Notes: a model not told the origin generated them from the letters alone. A stretch of DNA of 64,000 nucleotides from Paenibacillus peoriae KCTC 3763 (GCF_000236805.1 NZ_AGFX01000039.1:1-64000), one strand, 5' to 3'; positions 54,382 through 63,704 are shown, numbered from the stretch's first letter. Numbers and translations: made by a program.

Positions 54382-55221
54382 CTATCCTTTAACCCCGCCT
54401 GCCGTCATACCTTCAATGAAATAACGCTGGAAGAACAGAAACACGACCAGAATCGGTAAAATAGCCAACACCGACCCGGCAATCAGCACATCATAATTGT
54501 TGCCATATGGCGTCAGTAGACTGGACAGACCAATCGGCAATGTCAGCATGTCGTTGGTGCGCAATACGATCATCGGCCACAGGAAGTTATTCCAGCTGTT
54601 CATCGCCTGTAAAATAGCCATCGCCGCAAACGCAGGCGCCATCAGAGGCATCATAATCCGCACGAAAATACCATATTCCGAACAACCGTCAACCCGTGCA
54701 GCATCCATAAAGTCCTTGGGGACTCCACTCAAATATTGACGGAAGAAAAAGATCGGGATCGGCGCCACGACGAAGGGCAGTATCACACCCCATACCGTAT
54801 TGATCAGCTTCATGCCAATCATCAGCTTGTAAAGCGGCAGCATGATAATTTCGACGGGAATCATCATCACGACCAGCACCAGCGTAAAAATCACATTTTT
54901 CAGTCTAAAACGGTACATCTCCAGACCGTAGCCCACCATCGCAGACAATATCAGACATAGCACCGTAAATAAGACGGTAATCACAATGCTGTTCCAGTAC
55001 CATTGAAAATAATCCGTCGTCCCCTGAAAGATGAACGCATAGTTTTTCAAGGACATCATGCTCCACTCCAGCTTGAGATTCAAGCCGTAGCGCAGCAGCT
55101 CCGTCGATGGCTTGAACGAGGCAAGCGTCACGGCAAATAGCGGAAACAGGGCAAACCCGGCAAACAAAATGAACAGGACAACGAGAAATGCGGATAACGG
55201 GCCTTTTTGTTTCTGAGCCAT
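54382..55221 (-). CDS. Carbohydrate ABC transporter permease (MalG/CUT1 type)
   Basis: This 279-residue protein has six transmembrane helices and the ABC-docking EAA loop 'DAARVDGCSEYGIFVRIMMPL'. It pairs with the upstream MalF-type subunit for import of an oligosaccharide or related sugar that cannot be named. The ATG follows AGGAGG, 3 bases after the upstream stop. No ATPase gene is in the operon; CUT1 systems in Bacilli often share the MsmX ATPase. Confidence 0.93.
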   Translation of the reverse strand: MAQKQKGPLSAFLVVLFILFAGFALFPLFAVTLASFKPSTELLRYGLNLKLEWSMMSLKNYAFIFQGTTDYFQWYWNSIVITVLFTVLCLILSAMVGYGLEMYRFRLKNVIFTLVLVVMMIPVEIIMLPLYKLMIGMKLINTVWGVILPFVVAPIPIFFFRQYLSGVPKDFMDAARVDGCSEYGIFVRIMMPLMAPAFAAMAILQAMNSWNNFLWPMIVLRTNDMLTLPIGLSSLLTPYGNNYDVLIAGSVLAILPILVVFLFFQRYFIEGMTAGGVKG

Positions 55222-55224
55222 CGC

Positions 55225-56187
55225 TTAATCCTCCTTCCGGAACATGCCGAAAAATTTGAGCTGGATCAGGTTCAGCACTAATGTAAATACGAGCAATACA
55301 ATGCCCACCGCAGCTCCAAAGCCCATACTGTTCTGTTCCAGACCTTGGCGATAGAGATAACCAACAATCGTTAAGCCGATATCATTCGGGGAGTTATTTC
55401 CGTTCCACAGCATGTAACTCTCTGTGAACATCGACAAGCCCGCGTAAATACTAATCGTAAATACGTAGATCGTCACTGGCTTGAGCATAGGAATCGTAAT
55501 CCGCCAGAAGGAAGCAAACCGACTGGCTCCATCAATCTGCGCAGCCTCATATAGCTCGGGGGGGATGTTTTGCAATCCCGACATGTAATACAGCATGTTA
55601 ACACCCAGCCATCTCCACAGAGCCAACACAATCAACGCTAAAAAACCGGTATTGGCATTCATCAGCCATTTATGTGGCTCCACACCGAATACGCCCAATA
55701 AGGAATTCATCAAGGAACCATCCAGTTCCCCGAACATAAGCCGGAAAATGGTGCCTGCCACCACCACCGAGGTCAGTGCAGGTATGAACATAACCGAGCG
55801 GAACAGCCCTCTCCCCGGCATCTTGGGCGAATTCAGCAATACCGCCAGTACCAGCGGCAGAGGAATCAGCACGACCAGCGTAAGCAAAGTGTACAGGACG
55901 CTGTTCAGTATCGCTTTTCCAAACGTAGGATTCATTAAGTCCTTGTAATTCTCCAGTCCAACATACGTTGTGATGCCCGGCAGAACTTCCTGAAAGCTCA
56001 TAATGACCGTCGAGATCACCGGATAAGCAAAAAACAGTGCAAAGGACAGTAAAAATGGAAGGACAAACACATACGGTGCCGTACGGCTGGAATGAATAAA
56101 ACGACTCCATTGACTTCTAGTCGGACGCTGAGTTTGTGGCGGCTGACCTGTCGGTACATTAGCGTTCGTATGAACGGGCGTTGCCAT
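55225..56187 (-). CDS. Carbohydrate ABC transporter permease (MalF/CUT1 type)
   Basis: This protein of about 320 residues has six transmembrane helices and the EAA loop 'EAAQIDGASRFASFWRITIP'. The start was set at ATG 56187, eight bases after AAGGGAG; the GTG at 56196 is within that site. The N-terminal 40 residues are a Pro/Gln/Thr-rich cytoplasmic extension. It is the middle gene of the receptor-permease-permease operon. Confidence 0.92.
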   Translation of the reverse strand: MATPVHTNANVPTGQPPQTQRPTRSQWSRFIHSSRTAPYVFVLPFLLSFALFFAYPVISTVIMSFQEVLPGITTYVGLENYKDLMNPTFGKAILNSVLYTLLTLVVLIPLPLVLAVLLNSPKMPGRGLFRSVMFIPALTSVVVAGTIFRLMFGELDGSLMNSLLGVFGVEPHKWLMNANTGFLALIVLALWRWLGVNMLYYMSGLQNIPPELYEAAQIDGASRFASFWRITIPMLKPVTIYVFTISIYAGLSMFTESYMLWNGNNSPNDIGLTIVGYLYRQGLEQNSMGFGAAVGIVLLVFTLVLNLIQLKFFGMFRKED

Positions 56188-56214
56188 AGATCTCACTCCC
56201 TTTCCTGTTGGTGT

Positions 56215-57507
56215 CTATCTCAGTTCATCTGCCAGCTCATGCAGCACTGTGGCTGGGTCTTCGCCATTCAGCAGTGTCCGATAAAGTATTTTATTGCGCA
56301 CCGCACTGGCGATATCAGGCGTTTTTGGTCCGATATGCACCGCATTGATTTCGTCCTTTACCTCAATAAGGGTGTCAAAAATATTCGTTCCGAAATAGTC
56401 CGTAAATTTGTTCTTGGCTTTGACTTCCGGCATGGTCCATACCTCACTGCGGATGGGATCAAAACCAAGCTGCTTCCAAATCTCCACATTCCCTTGCTTG
56501 GACAGCTTGGCAAAAGCCAAAAAGCGCATGGCCAAATCCGGGTGCTTCGATTGGTTCGTGACCACCGTGCCGGTTCCGCCCATACCCGCTGAGCGAAAGC
56601 CGCCTTTTTCCCAGGCCGGCAACGGTCTGATGATGATTTTCCCTTTCAGGTCAGGCATATAATCCGTAAAGCGTCCCATATACCACATTGGCATCCACAC
56701 CGAAGCGGCCCCGCCTTTGTTCATAAACCCGTAGTATTCCTCCATATGGTGTCCGCCGCCCGGTGCAGGAATAGCAATTTTGTCTTTTACCATCTGCTGA
56801 AGAAACTCCAGTGTTTTAATATTCGTTTCGTTATCCAGCGTCAGCTCGCCCTTGTCATCCAGAAAATCCGAGTTCTGCTGGGAAATCATCGGCCAGTAGT
56901 TCCACAGGTCATTCGTCTCCACCGTCGCCATTGGCTTCCCTGTTTTCGCCAGTACCTGCTTGCCAGCCGCCGCATAATCTGCCCACGTGACGATGGAATC
57001 GGGGTTTACCCCCGCCTGATCCAAAATTTCTTTATTGTAATACATCACTTCGGCCCCGACATGAAAATCAATGCCGTAATACTTGCCGTCTTTTCCATAA
57101 ATCTGTACTCTGGAAGGCACAATGTTGTTCATCTCCGGGTCAATCACCGGATTGAGCGGCACCAATTGTGGTATCCCTTTGAGGAAGTTGCCGATCTTGT
57201 TTACCTCGATATCCGCGATATCCGGTGCCCCCACCCCCGATTGCAACGCAATCGACAGCTTGCTGTGGTGGTTGTCATAAGGGAATGTATTCGCTTTCAA
57301 ATTAATCTGTTCATCAGGGTGCAGTTGGTTCCATTGATCAGCCATTTGCAGAAAAAACTTCTCATGCAGTTCGTTAAACGTCCACAACACCAGTTCTGTT
57401 CCCGGACCATCCTGTTCGTCGGCCTTGAAGGAACAACCTTGCAGCAGTCCAGCCATTAAAACCACCGCCATGAGCATCAACGCCATGCTTTTTCTTCGCA
57501 GCAGCAT
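56215..57507 (-). CDS. Extracellular sugar-binding lipoprotein (family 1)
   Basis: The start was set at ATG 57507, six bases after GGGGG, giving 430 residues; the frame from 57525 is less likely. The signal peptide ends in lipobox 'LLQGC'. The family 1 solute-binding fold follows ('TELVLWTFNELHEKFF', 'DIADIEVNKIGNFL', 'VMYYNKEILDQAGVNPDSI' in outline). It delivers an unknown oligosaccharide to the downstream permeases, and a cre-like site precedes it. Confidence 0.9.
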   Translation of the reverse strand: MLLRRKSMALMLMAVVLMAGLLQGCSFKADEQDGPGTELVLWTFNELHEKFFLQMADQWNQLHPDEQINLKANTFPYDNHHSKLSIALQSGVGAPDIADIEVNKIGNFLKGIPQLVPLNPVIDPEMNNIVPSRVQIYGKDGKYYGIDFHVGAEVMYYNKEILDQAGVNPDSIVTWADYAAAGKQVLAKTGKPMATVETNDLWNYWPMISQQNSDFLDDKGELTLDNETNIKTLEFLQQMVKDKIAIPAPGGGHHMEEYYGFMNKGGAASVWMPMWYMGRFTDYMPDLKGKIIIRPLPAWEKGGFRSAGMGGTGTVVTNQSKHPDLAMRFLAFAKLSKQGNVEIWKQLGFDPIRSEVWTMPEVKAKNKFTDYFGTNIFDTLIEVKDEINAVHIGPKTPDIASAVRNKILYRTLLNGEDPATVLHELADELR

Positions 57508-57545
57508 ATCCTTCCCCCTTCGCATGATGAAAAAATGATTTGCTA

Positions 57546-57561
57546 ATGATTGCGCTTTCTT
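57546..57561 (-). promoter_or_regulatory. Possible cre (CcpA) site
   Basis: ATGATTGCGCTTTCTT resembles the cre consensus WTGNAANCGNWNNCWW with two mismatches, both in the A-A pair, and sits in the promoter region of the sugar-binding protein gene. Confidence 0.35.
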
Positions 57562-57698
57562 TTATTATTTAACATCAACCCTAATTGGTTTACAACAACA
57601 TTATTTATAAAAGTTCATTTTTAGTGCAAAACTAGCGTCTCCATTGCATTATAGAGGGAAAATGAATTGGATGGGGTTATGGTGTTTTTTGCATAAGA

Positions 57699-57748
57699 AA
57701 GCGGCCCAACACCCATTGAACTCGGTGTTGGGCCGCTTTTTTTTTTAC
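57699..57748. terminator. Bidirectional intrinsic terminator of tlp
   Basis: AAGCGGCCCAACACC and GGTGTTGGGCCGCTT are perfect complements with T-rich flanks, directly after the tlp stop codon. Confidence 0.92.
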
Positions 57749-57973
57749 CTACTCTTGAGCGTGTGCTGCTTCGTCCTTCACTTCTGCTCGAAACGCTCTA
57801 ATGCTTTCTTTGCGGCGATTATTTTTGTCTTCGATCTGCTTACGCTCCTCATTACTGATTTCAGAGGAAAATTCGTTCAGATACCCTTCAGCCTCGTGAA
57901 GGTTCTGCTGTGTATTCTGAATGCTTTGCTGCAAATGTTCAACATTATCGGCCCGATTATCCGGTTTTGCCAT
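57749..57973 (-). CDS. tlp: Small acid-soluble spore protein Tlp
   Basis: This 74-residue hydrophilic helical protein starts 'MAKPDNRADNVEHLQQSIQN' and has 'NFHEAE...NEF..EIS.EE...I..KN.RR..SI..FR.EVKDEA', the Tlp pattern. It is packed into the forespore during sporulation. AGGAGG lies upstream. It ends at a strong terminator. This gene marks the host as an endospore former. Confidence 0.9.
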   Translation of the reverse strand: MAKPDNRADNVEHLQQSIQNTQQNLHEAEGYLNEFSSEISNEERKQIEDKNNRRKESIRAFRAEVKDEAAHAQE

Positions 57974-58047
57974 TTCGTTTGCCGCCTCCTAATTATAGAA
58001 TCGCTCACTAGAGCGCTAATCGGTAGCTTGAACGTTATCGGACCTTT

Positions 58048-58659
58048 TTATGCATTAAAATGCTTTCCAAACCATTCCCCTGCGGCTTCGGCTTCTGTAC
58101 GCGTCAGTTGATGACCATTGCGTTCCCAGTGTACTTCCACCTCAGCTCCGGCCCCCTCCAGTAAAGCTTGCAGCTCACGGGATTCCGCAGCCGGTACGAT
58201 CGGGTCATTTTCACCGGAAGACAGAAATACAGGGACACCATTCAGGTCCGGCAATTGCAGCCCGCGCAACGGCACCATCGCATGATGGAGAATGGCTCCG
58301 CGCAGCGCTTTGGCATCGTGAAAGAGCATACTGGCCGCTATGTTCGCTCCATTGGAATAACCAAGAGCTACGACGTTGTTGCGGTCAAAATCGTATTGCT
58401 CCGCAGCCGTATCTACAAATTCACTCAGTTCTTTAGTACGGAATACAAGATCCTCCAGATCGAACACTCCCTCTGCCAAACGGCGGAAGAAACGCGGCAT
58501 TCCATTTTCCAGCACATTCCCCCTCACGCCTAACAGAGAGGCTCCTGGTGCAACCAAATCAGCCAATGGTATCAAATCTTGTTCATTCCCGCCGGTACCG
58601 TGCAGCAGCAATATCACCGGGGCTTGTGGATTACTTCCTTTACGAAAAACATGTTTCAT
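58048..58659 (-). CDS. Carboxylesterase/phospholipase-type hydrolase (MhqD-like)
   Basis: This protein of about 203 residues belongs to the abhydrolase_2 group: 'LLLHGTGGNEQDL', nucleophile elbow 'GYSNGAN', Asp in 'GENDPIVP' and His in 'RNGHQLT'. It resembles B. subtilis MhqD/YodD, which responds to quinones and catechols; a quinol monooxygenase gene lies 2 kb away. The start was set at ATG 58659, eight bases after GGAGG; the ATG at 58665 is too close to it. Substrate unknown. Confidence 0.85.
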   Translation of the reverse strand: MKHVFRKGSNPQAPVILLLHGTGGNEQDLIPLADLVAPGASLLGVRGNVLENGMPRFFRRLAEGVFDLEDLVFRTKELSEFVDTAAEQYDFDRNNVVALGYSNGANIAASMLFHDAKALRGAILHHAMVPLRGLQLPDLNGVPVFLSSGENDPIVPAAESRELQALLEGAGAEVEVHWERNGHQLTRTEAEAAGEWFGKHFNA

Positions 58660-58810
58660 ATCCATTTCCTCCTCAAAAGTATTGTTTATATTAATTCGAT
58701 ATTAAGATTCTTATTTTTTATATAAATAAATTATAACGTATTTTATCGCCGTTTACAAATAGAAATGTTGTCGCTGCTTAACCATTTTTTCGATTTCCTG
58801 ATTTTGCCTG

Positions 58811-58876
58811 TTGACACGTAATTGCGTCTATTTTAGTATTGCTTTAGATATTTAGAGAATTATCTAAATATCTAAA
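58811..58876 (+). promoter_or_regulatory. Promoter and 34-base palindromic operator of sdpR-sdpI
   Basis: TTGACA (58811-58816), 17 bases, TAGTAT (58834-58839). From 58843 a palindrome has perfect 14-base arms, TTTAGATATTTAGA and TCTAAATATCTAAA, with six bases between, and runs into the AAAGGAG site. It covers the transcription start, where bound repressor would block polymerase. Confidence 0.8.
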
Positions 58877-58890
58877 GGAGTGAGCAAACT

Positions 58891-59202
58891 TTGAATGATG
58901 CCTTCAAAGCCTTGGCCGATCCGACCCGGCGCAAAATATTGCAGCTTTTGAAAGAGAAAAGCATGAGCGCAGGCGATGTCGCCGAGCATTTTCAAATCAG
59001 CAAGCCCAGCATATCCCACCATCTGAATTTGCTAAAGCAGGCGGGACTTGTGCTGGATGAGCGACAGGGACAAAGCATTATTTACACCTTGCATACAACG
59101 GTTGTAGCGGATGTCATCGGCTGGATGTTCAGCATCGCCCAAGCTGATGCCCCTGCAAAGAAACATTCGAATGGTATTAAGGATACGGAGGAGTCTGAAT
59201 GA
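58891..59202 (+). CDS. sdpR: ArsR-family autorepressor (SdpR type)
   Basis: This 103-residue winged-helix repressor opens 'MNDAFKALADPTRRKILQLL', the classic SdpR start, with recognition helix 'SKPSISHHLNLLKQAGLV'. It has no metal-binding Cys pair. In B. subtilis SdpR represses sdpRI and is sequestered at the membrane by SdpI when the killing factor SdpC is present. The TTG start lies 10 bases after AAAGGAG. It overlaps the immunity gene by 4 bases (ATGA). Confidence 0.88.
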   Translation: MNDAFKALADPTRRKILQLLKEKSMSAGDVAEHFQISKPSISHHLNLLKQAGLVLDERQGQSIIYTLHTTVVADVIGWMFSIAQADAPAKKHSNGIKDTEESE

Positions 59203-59855
59203 AATTAAGAATACGCTGGAGCCTTGGGGATGTTTTGACAACTTTGATTGCCTTATCACCTGCTATAGGCGCGTTACTGCTGTATGGTCGGCTTCCTGAT
59301 GTTCTGGCCTCTCATTTTAGCTTTGACAATAAAGCAAACGGATATATGAGTAAAAACGGTTCTATTCTCCTACTGGTGCTGTTGGGTCTGGTGCCTCTGC
59401 TTCTTCGGCTAGTCCGAACCATGGACCCTAACAGGGCCAATTACGAGAAATTTTCCAAAGCCTATGAAGTTACGCGGGTAGGCACTTCGCTCATTCTCGC
59501 TGTAGCTGGTTGGGGAATGCTGCTGTATAACCTGAATTATCCGTTGCAGATGGTTACCATAATTTATGGAGTATTGGGCTTGATGCTGATGGTACTGGGC
59601 AATTATATGACACAGGTACAACCTAACTTTACCTTCGGCATCCGTACACCATGGACTCTATCCAACCCGGAGGTGTGGCGGAAAACTCACCGTTTTGGCG
59701 GACCCATGATGATGCTTGGTGGTGCTTCGGGACTGGTGGCGGCATGGGTCGGTGGAGTGGCGGGAACGGTCATTTTTCTCACTGGACTTGGTATATCCGT
59801 CGTCGCCCCCGTCCTTTACTCCTTCCTCCTGCATCGCAAATTAAATCATCAGTAG
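59199..59855 (+). CDS. sdpI: SdpI-family immunity/signal membrane protein
   Basis: This 218-residue protein has about six transmembrane helices: a DUF1648 part ('LPDVLASHFSFDNKANGYMSK') followed by the SdpI domain ('NFTFGIRTPWTLSNPEVWRKTHRFGG'). In B. subtilis SdpI protects against the SdpC toxin and holds SdpR at the membrane. No sdpABC genes are in the window, so this pair may sense a foreign or distant SdpC-like toxin or another envelope signal. Confidence 0.9.
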   Translation: MKLRIRWSLGDVLTTLIALSPAIGALLLYGRLPDVLASHFSFDNKANGYMSKNGSILLLVLLGLVPLLLRLVRTMDPNRANYEKFSKAYEVTRVGTSLILAVAGWGMLLYNLNYPLQMVTIIYGVLGLMLMVLGNYMTQVQPNFTFGIRTPWTLSNPEVWRKTHRFGGPMMMLGGASGLVAAWVGGVAGTVIFLTGLGISVVAPVLYSFLLHRKLNHQ

Positions 59856-59915
59856 GGATCTCTGTCCAGACGGACAAGGCTAAAAACGTATAAGACCATC
59901 CCGATGGATAAATCA

Positions 59916-59962
59916 AAAAAGCACCTCCCGGCTACGGTTAACGCAGATTGGGAGGTGCTTTT
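59916..59962. terminator. Bidirectional intrinsic terminator
   Basis: AAAAAGCACCTCCC and GGGAGGTGCTTTT pair between the convergent sdpI and aldo/keto reductase genes. Confidence 0.9.
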
Positions 59963-59975
59963 GTATATTTGAATA

Positions 59976-60800
59976 TTAGAACAACAGTTTATCGGGATGA
60001 GTACCTACACGCTCATCAAGATGAAGTGCATTGATTCGGTTAATATCCTCTGCCGTCAGTTCAAAATCGAACAAATCGGCATTTTCGCGAATACGATGGG
60101 CGGTTACAGATTTGGGAATCGTCACGATGCCCCGATCCAGATGCCAGCGCAAAATGACCTGCGATGAGGTTTTGCCGTATTTAGCAGCAATCTCTACGAT
60201 ATCCGCCTGTTCTGTCAGTTTACCCTTCATCAGTGGACTCCACGATTCAAGCTGAATCTGGTGTTCCCGGCAGTATTGATGCAGCTCTTGCTGTGTCAGA
60301 CGCGGGTGAAGCTCCACCTGGTTGATGACAGGTACAATGTTGCTGTCTTTCAGGAGGTTTTCAAGATGGTGGACTTGGAAGTTGCTTACTCCGATAGCGC
60401 GTACACTTCCCTCTTCATACAGGCGTTCGAACGCCTTCCAGGTTTCCTTGTACTTGTCCTTGCCAGGCCAATGAATAAGGTACAGATCAATAATATCCAG
60501 ACCCAGCCGCTTGCGGCTTTCCTCGAAGGCACGCAGTGTTGAATCGTAGCCCTGATCCTGATTCCATAGCTTGGTGGTCACGAACAGATTTTCTCTGGCC
60601 GCCCCACTGTCACGAATGGCTTGTCCAACCAGGTCCTCATTGCCGTAAATCGCCGCCGTATCAATGCTGCGGTAGCCAGCATCTATGGCTATTTTGACCG
60701 CTTCGTAAACCTCATTGCCTTCCGCCTTGTACGTACCAAAACCCAGCCAAGGCATCTGAACTCCGTTATTCAGTACAGTTGTATCCGCAATGTTCCCCAT
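59976..60800 (-). CDS. Aldo/keto reductase
   Basis: This 274-residue NADPH-dependent carbonyl reductase is a TIM barrel with the catalytic tetrad: Asp in 'GYRSIDTAAIYGNE', Tyr in the same segment, Lys in 'FVTTKLWNQDQG', His in 'YLIHWPGKDKYK'. 'GVSNFQVHHLENLL' and 'IPKSVTAHRIRENADLFDF' are AKR5-type signatures (2,5-diketo-gluconate reductase/YtbE/YvgN group). It detoxifies aldehydes such as methylglyoxal in related Bacilli; that role is inferred. GAGGAG precedes ATG 60800. Confidence 0.93.
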   Translation of the reverse strand: MGNIADTTVLNNGVQMPWLGFGTYKAEGNEVYEAVKIAIDAGYRSIDTAAIYGNEDLVGQAIRDSGAARENLFVTTKLWNQDQGYDSTLRAFEESRKRLGLDIIDLYLIHWPGKDKYKETWKAFERLYEEGSVRAIGVSNFQVHHLENLLKDSNIVPVINQVELHPRLTQQELHQYCREHQIQLESWSPLMKGKLTEQADIVEIAAKYGKTSSQVILRWHLDRGIVTIPKSVTAHRIRENADLFDFELTAEDINRINALHLDERVGTHPDKLLF

Positions 60801-60844
60801 GTCTATCTCCTCCTATTCCTGATTATGATTTATCCGCGAGATGA

Positions 60845-61138
60845 TTACAGTTTGGTTGCATCCTGAAAAGCATTCACTTGAAGCGGAGCTGCTAACAATT
60901 CCTTAGCTGCGGCAACAAATGCTTGGAAGTGGGCAGACTTGTTATGGAAATCTACAGCGGCTGCATCCTTCCATTCTTCGACCATCGTAAATGCGTTGGG
61001 ATCATTCAGATCCTGCATCAGCGTGTAGCGTACATTGCCTGCTTCAGCCTGTGATGCGCTGATCAATCCCTGGGTTTGTTGCAGAAAAGTTTCTCTCTTT
61101 TCAGGTAGAACCTTCATATCGGCATGAATGATAATCAT
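60845..61138 (-). CDS. Putative quinol monooxygenase (ABM domain)
   Basis: This 97-residue dimeric ferredoxin-like alpha/beta protein has 'IIHADMKVLPEKRETFLQQ', 'AGNVRYTLMQDLNDPNAFTMVEEW' in outline and 'HFQAFVAA', typical of the YgiN-like antibiotic biosynthesis monooxygenases, which oxidise quinols without cofactor. AGGAGG precedes ATG 61138. It shares direction with the aldo/keto reductase and may be co-transcribed (44-base gap). Confidence 0.87.
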   Translation of the reverse strand: MIIIHADMKVLPEKRETFLQQTQGLISASQAEAGNVRYTLMQDLNDPNAFTMVEEWKDAAAVDFHNKSAHFQAFVAAAKELLAAPLQVNAFQDATKL

Positions 61139-61300
61139 GATATCGTCCTCCTCACATTATGTAACTTTTTCTATTATAGACCATTATTCCGGTAGATTAA
61201 AAGTGCGACCGTTCCTGTAATACAGTAAAATGAATCGTATTGAGGAAATGAACAGGTTGATCAGTTCCTCCTATATCTTGCTTGGCGGCGGTGAAGGCAT

Positions 61301-62983
61301 ATGCGTTTTCAGACAAAACTAATGGTATTCATCTCCCTTTTAGTGCTGGTGGTTACCGGGCTATTGGGATTATCCTTTCGATATATGATCACTTCCGCTC
61401 TATACGAGGAGATGGGAAAAAGGGCGCTAACCGTTGCCAATACACTTGCGGTAGATGCACAGGTCAGGGATGCTCTGGAGCAGACCAACACGACGCAGCT
61501 GCGTTCACGACTCAGTGAGGCTGTAAAGCCAGTCCAAGCCAGCAGCGGCGCTGACTTTATTACCATTGCTGATCGTCATCTCATCCGGCAATGGCATGTC
61601 AATCCGGAACGCATCGGCACGCCTATGATAGCCCCCATGAATGGTAAGGTGCTGCAAGGGCACTCCTTTATCACGGAATCAACAGGCTCTCTCGGGCGAT
61701 CACTCCGTGCCAAAACTGCAGTCTATGATGAACAAGGCAAGGCCATCGGCCTGATTTCTGTAGGTTTCCTAATGACAGATGTGGAGCAAAATATTCGTAC
61801 ATACACCTATGCATGGCTGTGGTTCATGGTGGGTGCGCTTACGATCGGCATTTCAGGCAGCCTGCTAATAGCGCGTAGGGTACGCCGGGAGCTGCACGGG
61901 CTTGAACCAGTGGAGATCGGGCGTTTGTACCAGGAAAAGCAAGCCATTCTCGAATCTATAGGCGAAGGGATTATCGCGGTTAATAGTAGTGGACAAGTCA
62001 CACTTGCCAATCCGCAAGCTGTTCGCTTGCTTGGCCTTACCCCGGAAACTACCATAGACGGTTGCGAGCTTCGTCACTTACCGGGTGCCGCAGGTAAACT
62101 GGCAGATGTGCTTGTTGCAGGTTTCATCGCGAAAAATACAAGTATCCAGCCAGATCAGGAACAACTCGTATTCCATGAGGAAAATGGGGAAATTGAGATC
62201 CAACAACGAGTCGTAGTTGTAAACCGTGTGCCGCTCAAGGATCGCTCTGGGCAAATAATGGGCACGGTTGCCAGCCTGCGCGACAAAACAGAGTTGCTCC
62301 GCATGACGCGGCAGTTGACCGAGGTCAAAGATTATGCGGAAGTGCTGCGATCCCAAACACATGAATACACCAACCGGCTGTATCTCATCTCCGGCTTGAT
62401 TCAGTTGGAGTGTTATGACGAAGCGGTGGACTTCATTACTCAGGAATCGGAACAATATCGCATGCACAGGACCAATGCCTCTACTTCTTTACCTGATTCG
62501 ATCATCGCCAGCTTGCTGATCGGCAAGAAAAAACAGGCGCAGGACAAGGGGATTGTATTACACTCTACTGTTAGCGGGGTATTCTCTACCTTATCTCCCG
62601 CGTTGGAGTGGTCGTTTCTTGCTGCCATGGCCGGGAACCTGCTGGATAATGCCATGGAAGCTGTCGCGATGCTCTCAATTCCTGAGGGACAGGTCTGGTT
62701 CCGGCTTGAAGAAACGGCTCAAGCCATTACCGTTGAGGTCGCTGACAACGGATCGGGAATTTCGGAAGATATCCGGGAAAAACTGTTCGTCAAAGGAGCA
62801 TCGACCAAAACAGAAGCAGGACACGGGTACGGCCTAGCTCTCGTGCACGAGTATGCAGAGCGAATGGGCGGCTCCATACAAGTGCATGAACGGACAGGCG
62901 GAGGTACGATTTTTGAAATACGCATACCTTTAAATACGTCAGTAATGAGTGATGAGGCAAAAGGAGGCTACACCCATGAATGA
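61301..62983 (+). CDS. Sensor histidine kinase, CitA/DcuS family
   Basis: This 560-residue membrane kinase has a transmembrane helix (about 7-27), an extracellular single-Cache sensor (about 35-165), a second membrane helix (about 170-190), a PAS domain (about 210-320), the H-box 'SQTHEYTNRLYLISGLIQL' with phospho-acceptor H354, and an ATPase domain ('GNLLDNAMEAV', 'ADNGSGIS', 'GHGYGLALV'). The family senses di- and tricarboxylates. The ribosome binding site is weak (GGTGAAGG). The stop overlaps the response regulator start by 8 bases. Confidence 0.92.
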   Translation: MRFQTKLMVFISLLVLVVTGLLGLSFRYMITSALYEEMGKRALTVANTLAVDAQVRDALEQTNTTQLRSRLSEAVKPVQASSGADFITIADRHLIRQWHVNPERIGTPMIAPMNGKVLQGHSFITESTGSLGRSLRAKTAVYDEQGKAIGLISVGFLMTDVEQNIRTYTYAWLWFMVGALTIGISGSLLIARRVRRELHGLEPVEIGRLYQEKQAILESIGEGIIAVNSSGQVTLANPQAVRLLGLTPETTIDGCELRHLPGAAGKLADVLVAGFIAKNTSIQPDQEQLVFHEENGEIEIQQRVVVVNRVPLKDRSGQIMGTVASLRDKTELLRMTRQLTEVKDYAEVLRSQTHEYTNRLYLISGLIQLECYDEAVDFITQESEQYRMHRTNASTSLPDSIIASLLIGKKKQAQDKGIVLHSTVSGVFSTLSPALEWSFLAAMAGNLLDNAMEAVAMLSIPEGQVWFRLEETAQAITVEVADNGSGISEDIREKLFVKGASTKTEAGHGYGLALVHEYAERMGGSIQVHERTGGGTIFEIRIPLNTSVMSDEAKGGYTHE

Positions 62984-63704
62984 GCGGGTTTTATCGGATA
63001 TTGAGGTGCTTGTTATTGAAGATGATCCGCGAATTGCGGAGATTAACCGACGGTTTATTGAAAAGGTGGACGGATTCACCGTATGTGCAATAGCAACGAA
63101 CGAATTTGAGGCAAAGCTTCAATTGGACGTGCTGCGTCCGCCTTTGGTCGTGCTGGATGTTTATTTTCCTGATACCGACGGTCTAACACTGCTATCGTTC
63201 ATCAAGCAACACTATCCAGACACCGATGTCATTATGCTGACTGCCGCCAAAGAAGCTGAAACCGTGGTACAAGCCGTTCGCGCAGGCGTGTTTGATTTTA
63301 TTGTGAAGCCGCTTGTGTTCGAGAGATTGCGTGCCACGCTGGAGGAATATGCCCGTTTTCAGCAACAGGTCAAGGCATGGCAGGAGCAGCCATCGACGGT
63401 GGAGCAAGCCGAAATTGACAGTCTGCTTCAAAACGCGGGCACTGGTCGGATGACAGGCACTGGAGTGGGAGAACTGTGGGCCAAGGGCATTGACAAAGTA
63501 ACCTGCGACAAGGTGCTCGAACTTCTGAATCGGCGGGGTGAGCTGACTACGGGGACGGTGGGGAGTGAGCTGGGCATGAGCCGTTCCACAGCCAGAAGGT
63601 ATCTGGAGCACTTAGTAGAAAGTGGTGACGCCCACCACGATCAGGTATACGGCACCGTCGGTAGACCGGAGCGTATCTATCGGCGACAGCGGGGAAATGA
63701 ATAA
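62976..63704 (+). CDS. Response regulator, CitB/DcuR type
   Basis: The start was set at ATG 62976, eight bases after AAAGGAGG, giving 242 residues. The receiver domain has acidic E15/D16/D17 ('VIEDDPR'), phospho-acceptor D61 ('VVLDVYFPDTDG') and K111. The C-terminal part has a winged helix-turn-helix ('LTTGTVGSELGMSRSTARRYLEHL') of the DcuR/CitB group. It is translationally coupled to the kinase. Target genes are unknown; no dicarboxylate transporter is in the window, and the next gene downstream has its own Fur box. Confidence 0.92.
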   Translation: MNERVLSDIEVLVIEDDPRIAEINRRFIEKVDGFTVCAIATNEFEAKLQLDVLRPPLVVLDVYFPDTDGLTLLSFIKQHYPDTDVIMLTAAKEAETVVQAVRAGVFDFIVKPLVFERLRATLEEYARFQQQVKAWQEQPSTVEQAEIDSLLQNAGTGRMTGTGVGELWAKGIDKVTCDKVLELLNRRGELTTGTVGSELGMSRSTARRYLEHLVESGDAHHDQVYGTVGRPERIYRRQRGNE

